Notes under the pieces: generated by a model
Database searches by the model: none
Seen by the model: the letters and a program-made list of their open reading frames with translations, nothing else
What the model was told of the DNA's origin: nothing
In this document: positions 56,401-64,000 of the stretch, piece by piece
How positions within the stretch are numbered: position 1 is the first letter of the stretch
Layout: every line of letters starts with the position of its first letter
Position numbers and translations under genes: made by a program
Source of the DNA: Zea mays
Lineage: Eukaryota; Streptophyta; Magnoliopsida; Poales; Poaceae
DNA length: 64,000 nt
NCBI RefSeq assembly: GCF_902167145.1
Contig: NC_050097.1
Span: forward strand, 111,819,982-111,883,981
Direction of reading: 5' to 3'

Positions 56401-58480
56401 GCGCAACCCCTCCGTTCGCTCGGCCTCTCCTGACGGTGGCGGTTCACTTGGTCCACGACGCAAAGGGGTACGCCCGGGGTGCCCATGTCGCAACTTATCA
56501 GTGCACGGACCCAAGGGCGGTCAGCTAAGGCCGGAAGACTCGGGAGGATACAGTTGCGGTCACGGCGGCGATTTCTCCGTGGTTCGGCGAGTCGTGCGAG
56601 CTGACACCTATGGCCCATCGAACGGTGTAGGAGACAGAGTCCGTGGCGGGTCGAGTGGTTGCTGACCCGGTGACCCCACGATTCAGTGAAGGAACGCAAG
56701 CGAGCACGGCCAACCGACATGTTGGGCCCATCAGTCAGCGCCAGTTACTCACGTCGTGGGCACGGATGCGCGACCGATGTGTGGGGCCCCCCGACAGTAC
56801 GCGGGCGAGGAGCTGGTTGCACGGCTGAGTGGGAAGTGGGCCGCCTGTGTGAGATTGGGCCCATACGCTGTTTTCTTATTTTCTTTTCTTTTTCTTTTTC
56901 TTTTTTCCTTTTCTGTTTTCTTTTCTTCTTTGTTTTTAAAATTCAAATTTGAATTTGAATCCTTTTATGAGTTTCACCTTTGAGTCAAATGTACACATTC
57001 AAATCCCATTATAGGAAATATATTCTTATTTATACATTTGTTTTATTTCATTTGTTTAGTGTTTCCTTCCCTTTCCTCAAACCCTAGAATTCCTTTTCTA
57101 TTTCAAAGTTCTCACTTCAAATTCAATTCAAATTCAAACACATGTTTTGAACTTCAACTTTTCAAGTGTCAAAATAATTCCTAATATAGAATCTACTGCT
57201 TACAATATTATTTTTCTATTCTTTTCCTTATCATTTATTTATGGAAGGAGTGAATGGTTTCATTAAAAATTCCCTTCTCATTATCTATTTTCTATTCCCT
57301 TTGATTTACAAAATTTAAAATTCAAATCCAAGACAAAGTTTAGGAATTCAAATTTTTAATACATGCTCAAAATCAATTATGATGCAATAGATATATATTT
57401 ATTTTAATTAATTTATTTGCTTGGTAGATGTTTGAAATATGAAACCCACTCATATTGTTTTCTTTTTTTTGAAAAGATAGTATTTTGAATGTGGGATAAG
57501 AATTAAAAGTTACTTCAAAATTAAATATTCATGTAAATAAATGCTTATGGTGCATCATTTAATGAAAAGCATAATCATTTAGTTGAATAGAAAACTTTTC
57601 TATTACTTCTTTCTAAAATAATTCTTGGTTTTCAAAATTCAGTCCTCAATTTTCAATACTCAAGTACAATTTGAGATATCTGAATTTGCTATTTTATTTC
57701 TTCATATATTTATTTTTATTTTTATTTATTATTTTTATACAAATTTTGGGCCTTACAGTGCTCTATGCTTCTGGTCGTCTTACTGGCCCCGCTGCTAATT
57801 GGTGGGACTCCTACACTGCTGCCCATGATGCTGCCAATAATATCACCTGGGCAGAATTTGCTACTCAGTTCAGAAACTACCATATTCCTGCTGGCTTGAT
57901 GAAAATCAAGAAGAAGGAATTCTTATCACTGAAGCAGGGCAACATGTCAGTCAGTGAATATCGGGACAAATTTATTCAGTTATCAAGATATGCTCCAGAT
58001 GAAGTTGCTGATGATGAAAGAAAGCAGGAGCATTTCATGGAGGGACTTGTCGGACCACTTCAGTATCAGCTGGTTGCTCACAACTTCCCATCTTTCTAGA
58101 GGCTTCTGGATAAGGCTATCGCTATTGAATACAAGCGTGTTCAGCTGGGAGAGATGAAGAGGAAGGCTATTACCCAGGGACAGGGGAGCAGTAGCATCTG
58201 TCCTCGCTATGTTCCACCCTAGGGTACACCAGCTCGTCCTGGAGGAGTACCACGTCCAGCTCAGTATGCACCACAGAGGACTCCATAGACTCCACATACT
58301 CGTCAGGCTGCCCCCATTGGCACCCCGGCAAGACCTGCAGGATAGGGTACAATCACCACATGCTTCAAGTGCGGTCAGGTTGGGCACTATGCCAATGCTT
58401 GTCCAAAGAGGATTCCCAGCACACCCGTCCAAAGCAAGCAACCAACTCTAGGTTCTAGCAAGGGATTCAACATTGCGAGG
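53439..58480 (+). pseudogene. Tekay-like gag remnant split by a solo LTR
   Basis: The aligned start codon is GTG (53439-53441) where the minus-strand relative has ATG. A frame change follows at once, then RRIVRQQQAEMNPPP and VVAAQMQMLQQM, with several TAG codons. Gag resumes after the solo LTR at 57758: VLYASGRLTGPAANWWDSY, SVSEYRDKFIQLSRYAPDE, QYQLVAHNFPSF-stop, and zinc knuckle CFKCGQVGHYANAC (about 58355). It ends at 58480, where sequence jumps into an LTR remnant; protease, RT, RNase H and integrase are deleted. Confidence 0.9.
53940..57757 (-). mobile_element. Solo Tekay-like LTR inserted in gag (3818 bp)
   Basis: Flanked by perfect GTGCT (53935-53939, 57758-57762). Removing it rejoins the gag words REKVL and YASGRL. 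Left terminus TATCACACCCGG (expected TGTCACACCC, so one terminal base has changed); right terminus GGGCCTTACA. The layout matches the other family LTRs: conserved first 900 bp, AT-rich middle, GC-rich block (55,600-56,860), AT-rich end. ORFs within are not supported as genes. Confidence 0.93.
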
Positions 58481-58481
58481 G

Positions 58482-58679
58482 TCTCCTAGTCAGCTTGATG
58501 GTGCCAAGGAATAATACTTACTCCGCTTTATTATTATCATTTATTTTTGTAAGACTTCCGCTATGTAATAATGATATTTGTGACATTTATCTCTATACAC
58601 TTCGTCATTATATGTGATGTTCTTCTTTGGCGCACATATGAGACGCACCCGGCTTTATCCCTTAAATCCGGGTGTGACA
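58482..58679 (+). mobile_element. 3' LTR remnant of the plus-strand Tekay-like element (198 bp)
   Basis: Matches the last 198 bp of the 5' LTR (CAGCTTGATGG, TATGTAATAATGATATTTGTG, CTTAAATCCGGGTGTGACA). The internal edge abuts gag directly, so a deletion removed pol and most of the LTR. Confidence 0.88.
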
Positions 58680-58813
58680 TTGGTGTAGTTATTAATAAAG
58701 TTAGTCATTTAGTTGGACAACCTTTTATTTCCACTTTCCTCTTTATCTGAGAAGCTGTGTTTGGCTGTGTTGAGATTCAGTGAAGATGCTCATTTGTTCA
58801 GTGTTATGAAGAC

Positions 58814-58835
58814 ATATATATATATATATATATAT
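58814..58835. repeat. (AT)n microsatellite
   Basis: About eleven AT dinucleotides in the leader of the following gag remnant. Confidence 0.9.
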
Positions 58836-58892
58836 CTTTTCTTATGATGAAAGATTGTAGAGTCATGTCTGATGTGTGTATGCTTTCTATAG

Positions 58893-60340
58893 ATGTCTGA
58901 CAACAGGCGCAGAGATGGAAGGCATGCTCAGCAGGAGTAGCAAGCACCCTATGATGAGGCACCCCAGCAGCAGTTGCCACCACCACCCCAATGACCATTG
59001 AGGAGATGTTTCTGATGCAAACCCAGGAAGTTCAAGCGATTGGCCAGACTCTAGCAGCAATGTAGCAGGTGCAGTAGCAGCAACCCCCACCTCAACCTCA
59101 AATGCAAGTGCAGATGACACAGATGCCTAGGGACAAGAGGGCAGAGTTCATGAGGGGTCATCCCCTGTCTTTGCCCATTCTGTCGACCCCATGGACGCCG
59201 AAGATTGGCTGCACACAGTGGAGCGGGAGTTGCATACCGCTCAGTGCAACGATCGTGAGAAGGTTATATATGGTCCTCGTCTGCTAAGGGGAGCATCACC
59301 GTCCTGGTGGGAGTCTTACCTTGCCACCCATGCCGACCCTGAAGCTATCACCTGAGAGGAGTTCAGAGACAACTTCTATCGATATCACGTGCCTGAAGGA
59401 TTGATGATAGTAAGGAAGGAGAAATTTCTGGCATTGAAGCAAGGTCCCCTGTCTGTCAGTGAGTACAGGGACAAGTTTCTGCGACTATCTCGTTATGCAC
59501 CTAAGGATGTCAATACTGATGCCAAGAGGCAGTATAGGTTCTTGAGAGGTTTGGTTGACCCCCTTCACTACCAGCTGATGAACCATACCTTTCCTACCTT
59601 TTAGCATCTGATCGACAGAGCTATCATGACCGAGAAGAAGCGTCGGGAGATGGAGGACAGGAAACACAAGATTGGTGGATCTCAGGCTGGGAGCAGTAGC
59701 CATCCCCGTTTCTCAGGCAATCCACCCCAACAGTTCAAGGAAAATCACCCTCAAGGACACCAGCACCAGCATTAGCGATAACACCAGCAACAGTATCAGA
59801 GGCAGTTCCCTCAGCAACAGCAACAACAGTACTGCCAGAACAACCAGACACCTCGCCTTCCTACCCTAGCAACCAACTAGAGCAACCAAGCATCTCTAGT
59901 GCAAGGAGAAGCCCGTGGATGTTTCCACTGTGGGGAACAAGGTCACTAGGCGAATCATTGCCCAAAGAAAGTAGCTCAGCAACAGTCAGCTCCTAATGCC
60001 CCTACAAGACAGAATGCATCACAGCAAGGAGGAAACAACCATGGGAAGACTCGTGCCCAGTACGGAAAGGTGAACCACCTGGAGTCCGACATAGTTCAGG
60101 AGACCCTAGGAGTGGCACTAGGTACGTTCTCAGTCGAATCTCATTCTGCAAATGTGTTATTTGATACTAGAGCAACGCATTCTTTTGTGACTGCATCATG
60201 GGTATAAACACACAACATACTAGTAGCACCCTTGTATCCACCTATGAGGGTTAATTCAATTGGTGGGAGAACCTAAACAAATAAATTTTGCCCGAGTGCA
60301 AGAGTTCAAATAAGGGGGTAGAGATCCTCGCTAATTATTA
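58893..60340 (+). pseudogene. Gag-protease remnant of another gypsy element
   Basis: ATG at 58893 (MSDNRRRDGRHAQ) after an AG acceptor-like CTATAG. Gag core with CNDREKVIYGPRLLRGASPSW, SVSEYRDKFLRLSRYAPKD and HYQLMNHTFPTF; glutamine-rich linker; knuckle CFHCGEQGH (about 59920-59960) with a TAG inside; protease-like LFDTRATHSFVTASWV, where Arg replaces the Gly of DTG. Many stops and at least one frameshift (about 59160). It ends near 60340, where LTR-like DNA begins. It is related to but distinct from the gag at 53439, with no LTR of its own in view. Confidence 0.85.
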
Positions 60341-61499
60341 AAAATCCTAATAATATTATAAAAGTAAACTAAACTAAATAATATTATAAATATCTTTTGA
60401 TATATTATTTTTAGAAAAGCGTTTAGAAACTCCAACGAGCGATTGCATAGACAGAAGAGCAGGGAATGTGGAATTAAGAGCATGAGGAGATTAGTTACCT
60501 CGAGAGACTGCTCTAGAGTGCTTGAGCAAGGACGCATCGAGGACCTTGGTTGACGGCGGCGGAGACTCAGCTACGTGGTGAGAAGTCCGGTGAACGTGAA
60601 TCGAGGGAAATAGAGGGGTTGGGGGCAAACCAGAGGGTGTCTCGTGTTGCTGGCAAGGAGGTGGAGCTCACTGGGGAAATGGACACGATAAGAGCTCGAC
60701 GGCCATGGAACGGACAACGGAGGATGGCAGTGCTCCACGGGTGCGCGCGCGGTGCGAGGGGGTCTGCTGGGGGCGCTACTGAGCGAGGGGAGTGAGCGAG
60801 TGAGTGCGGGCTCCAAAAAGAGGTCGGGCGCATGGGGGGAGTGGCCGGGAAACGCGCGACATGGGCGCATCCACGGTGGAGTGCACGGGCAGGATGTTAG
60901 GAATGGGGAGGAGGATGACAGGTGGGGTACGCGAGCCAGTGAGGGTGAACACGCGAATGGGCGGTCAGCGCTGACAGGGCGGACCCATCGGGCAGAGAGA
61001 GGGAGCGAGCGCGCGCGTGAAGAAACCGGCACCAACAAGCCGGCCCCACCGGGCAGAGGGAGAGGGGGAGCGAGCGCGTGCGTGGACGCGGTCGTCGCTG
61101 ACAGATGGGACCCACCTGTCAGGCGGAGCGGGCGCGCGCGGCCTGGCTGTGCTGGACTGGGCTTAATGGGCCGAATTCGGTTTTTCTATTTTCTAGGAAT
61201 TTCTAAACGCTTTTCTTTTTTTATCTATGGATTTTAAATCAAATTCAAACCAAATTCAAATTCAAACAATTTCAAACATGTGCATAAAAGAAAAGAATAA
61301 TTTGGCTCAGCATGATGCAACATTTTATGACTCACATTAGTTTTGCTATAATAAATAAATAGTTAATCCCTCACCTAATTGACATAATTCTAATAAAAAG
61401 GAGAGAGAAGAGATCTAGAGAGAGAGAAACAAGAGGTAACACCTGAATTTGGTAGGCATTAGAGAGGAAATTTTATACCCCCAAATTTAGGGTGTTACA
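60341..61499 (-). mobile_element. LTR of a minus-strand chromovirus
   Basis: On the minus strand it starts TGTAACACCC at 61499, directly after the polypurine tract AAGGGGGATAGGTT (61513-61500). It has a GC-rich block (60,540-61,150) with two copies of a GGGCAGAGRGAGGGAGCGAGCGCG-like unit near 60990 and 61060. The outer end near 60341 is uncertain and probably truncated. No gene. Confidence 0.7.
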
Positions 61500-61513
61500 A
61501 ACCTATCCCCCTT

Positions 61514-64000
61514 AAAAAGAATCTTGCCCTCGAGATCCAGGGTTGGCTAGCAAAGAGTTCGGGATACTTAGCTTTCAGATCATCTTCTCTTTCCCAAGTT
61601 GCTTCCTCCTCTGAGTGATGGCCCTACTTGACTTTGCACATTATGATGGTGCTTCTTTGAGTGACTCGGTTTGCTGTCTCCTGAATCCGAGTTGGCTTCT
61701 CGATGTAAGTTAAGTCTTCTTGAGCCTCGAGATCCTCGGCTGGTAGTTTCTCTTCTGGCACTCGCAAGCACTTCTTCAGCTGAGACACATGGAACACATC
61801 ATGCACGACTGATAGACTTCTGGTAGGCTGAGTTGATATGCCACTTCTCCATGTCTTGCCTGAATCTGGTACGGTCCGATGTATCGAGGTGCTAGCTTGC
61901 CTTTGACCCTGAACCATTTGATTCCTCTGATGGGTGACACCTTCAGATAAACATAATCTCCCACTTCAAAACTCATATCTCTTCTTCTTGTGTCAGCATA
62001 GCTTCGCTGCCTGGACTGTGTTATCTTCAAATTCTCTCGAACCATTCTGATGTTCTCTTCGGCTTCAAGCAAAATGTTTAGACCAAACACCTGCCTTGGT
62101 CCCAATGCAACGGAGTTCGACAATTGGTCCCATAGAGTGCTTGCAATGGTGCCATCTTTAGACTGTCCTGATAGATGTTATTGTAGGAGAATTCTGCATA
62201 TGGTAGCCTCTTGTCCCAACAAGACTTGTCTTGCAAAGCACAAGCCCTCAACATATCTTCAAGGATTTGGTTGGTTCTCTCAGTCTGACCATCTGTTTGC
62301 GGGTGATAAGCTGAACTAAACTTCAAATGCGTGTCCAAAGCTTCATGCAACTGCTGCAAAAAATGAGAAGTAAACTGGATTCCTTGATCTGATATTATCT
62401 TCTTTGCAACGCCATGCAAGCATACAATCCGTGACATATATAATTCTGCCAACACTGCACAATTATAGGTGGTCTTGACCAGTATGAAATGGGTCGCCTT
62501 TGTTAAGCGGTCCACTACTACACAGATAGAGTCATAACTGGCTCGAGTGCGAGGCAAACCGACTATAAAGTCCATCCTAATCTCATCCCATTTCCACTGA
62601 GGAATCTGCAACGACTGCAACAAACCTGTGGGCCTCTAATGCTCTGCCTTGATTCTCTGACAACTGCCACATAAGGCAACATACTCTGTGATCTCCCTTT
62701 TCATTCCGTACCACCAGAATCTCTTTTCTTCAGGTCATGGTACATCTTCTCGCTGCCAGGGTGTATGGAATAAGTTGTCTCATGAGCTTCCTTGAGAATT
62801 AGCTTCTGAATCAATTTGATGTCAGGAATGCATAGCCTATCTTTGAACCATACTATGCCTTTCGCATCTTCCGAAAGTCCTTGCCTTTCCCATCTAAGAT
62901 CAGCTGCTGAATTTCATTGATCTTCTCATCATCTTTCTGGCCCTTCTTGATATCTCGGTCTAGAGTGGGTTCCAGCTCAACTGTCACACCTTGAGTGTTG
63001 TTCAGAAATCCAAGACTTAGCCTATCGAATTCCTTTGCTAGCTCATATGGCATCGGGTAAGCGACCGTCATGTTGACTTGGTTTTTTCGGCTCAAAGCAT
63101 CTGCAACCACATTAGCTTTGCCTGGGTGATAATGTATCTCTAGCTCATAGTCTTTGATCAACTCCAGCCATCTTCGTTGCCTCATATTTAGCTCTAACTG
63201 GGTGAATGTGTAGTTAAGACTCTTGTGGTCTATGTAAACATCACACTTCTGCCCATATAGTTAGTGCCTCCAAGTCTTCAGTGCATGAACCACTGCTGCT
63301 AACTCCAGATCATGAGCGAGTTATTCTTCTCATGAATCTTCAACTGTCGGGATGAGTATGCCACTACTCTTCCCTCTTGCAATAACACACACCCAGACCG
63401 GTGTACGAAGCATCACAATACATTGAGAATGGCTTATGAACATCTGGCAGAATTAACACGGCATTGTCGTCAACTTCTTTTTCATTGTTTCAAAGGACTC
63501 TTGTCACTCTAGGGTCCACTTGAATTCAACTTTCTTTGCCAGCAAAGCTGTCATTAGCCTAGCAATCTTGGAGAAACCATCAATGAAACGTCGATAGTAT
63601 CCGACAATCCCAATGAAACTCTTGATTCCCTGGACATCTTTGGTGCTTTCCAGTCTAGAATAGCTGCTACCTTCTTTGGATCCACACCTAATATGTCTCG
63701 GTTTATAATATGACCCAAGAACAGGACTTCGCTGATCCAGAATTCACGCTTGCTAAGCTTGACATACAACTGACAATCTCATAGCCTCTGCAATACCTTC
63801 CTCAAATGATCTTCATGATTTTTCTCATTCTAAGAATATATGAGGATATCATCAAGAACACTACTACGAACTTGTCAAGATAGTCCATGAACACGCTATT
63901 CATCAAGTACATGAAGAAAGCTGGCACATTCGTCAGACCAAAGGACATGATAGTGAACTCATAAAGCCTATACTTGGTTATAAATGTGGTCTTCGGTATG
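61514..64000 (-). pseudogene. Chromovirus pol remnant: chromodomain, integrase, RNase H, RT
   Basis: Minus strand, continuing off the window. From the C-terminus: chromodomain (EEATWEREDDLK-type, about 61560-61620), LPAEDLEAQEDLTYIEKP and HVSQLKKCLRVPEE; integrase with RMDFIVGLPRTRASYDS, KKIISDQGIQFTS and QTDGQTERTNQILEDML (62078-62623); RNase H tail with [20 protein letters not shown] (about 63080-63150); RT with SKREFWISEVLFLGHII (63680-63770). Stops and frame changes separate the blocks (near 62630, 62850, 63260 and 63830). Same clade as the element at 26201-30697 but clearly diverged from it. Confidence 0.88.

Noticed and set aside
55867..56983. GC-rich frames in the solo LTR at 53940-57757
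   Set aside because: They overlap on both strands and lie wholly within LTR sequence, with low-complexity ends.
60550..61237. Frames of 155-161 codons on both strands
   Set aside because: Inside the GC-rich half of an LTR, with mutually overlapping Arg/Gly/Ser-rich translations and no domain.

Overview
The window is nuclear DNA of a grass, almost certainly maize (Zea mays) or a very close relative. The only host gene is the plant pullulanase-type starch debranching enzyme (zpu1). Its first exon matches, from memory, the amyloplast-targeted N-terminus of the maize enzyme. Everything else is nested transposable elements of the kinds that dominate maize intergenic DNA. Nothing bacterial is present: there are no operons, CRISPR arrays or RNA genes that I can support.

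Layout. Bases 1-25,245 carry zpu1 on the minus strand. Exons 1-17 (645 codons, all in frame with GT-AG introns) lie between 25,245 and 7,715; the last exons, with the C-terminal third of the protein, lie beyond base 1. Intron 17 holds a Copia remnant (1-2055, ending at 7414) split by a young, almost complete Copia element (2056-7408, TSD GTAAC). Intron 16 holds a Tourist-like MITE. Intron 14 is expanded to about 11 kb by a four-level nest: a short-LTR Copia/TRIM-like fragment, split by a Mutator-like element (MULE, 9128-19476), whose transposase gene is split by a solo gypsy LTR (10936-17073, TSD TGTAT), which is itself split by a 5'-truncated L1 LINE (11258-13028, 15-bp TSD).

Upstream of zpu1 (25,246-64,000) there is only retrotransposon DNA. 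A minus-strand Tekay-like chromovirus (25764-31162, continuing at 41128) starts 519 bp from the zpu1 ATG. It is split by a Tat-lineage gypsy element (31163-41127, TSD TGCGC) that has an intact 1317-aa pol, no gag, and an antisense spliced gene broken by a hAT-type MITE (TSD TCTGGGAA). Next come two LTR pieces of the Tekay-like family joined head to head, making a long inverted repeat (about 41357-42216). A second, plus-strand member of that family (42520-58679) follows. It is reduced to LTR and gag, and it carries a CRM/Reina-like chromovirus in its LTR (42674-50319, TSD GCACT) and a solo LTR in its gag (53940-57757, TSD GTGCT). The window closes with a gag-protease remnant of another gypsy element (58893-60340) and the LTR and pol of a minus-strand chromovirus (60341-64000).

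How the parts work together. The zpu1 product hydrolyses alpha-1,6 branches of glucan in plastids. The transposons do not cooperate with it, but they set its intron lengths and confine its promoter to about 0.5 kb. Nonsense codons in the elements sit almost entirely where a C-to-T or G-to-A change explains them, as expected of heavily methylated, silenced DNA. I found no convincing new biological system. The most unusual items are the gag-less Tat element with an intact pol and antisense gene, its dispersed CTTCGG/CCGAAG motif, the CRM-like coding region running 94 codons into the LTR, and the LTR hairpin.
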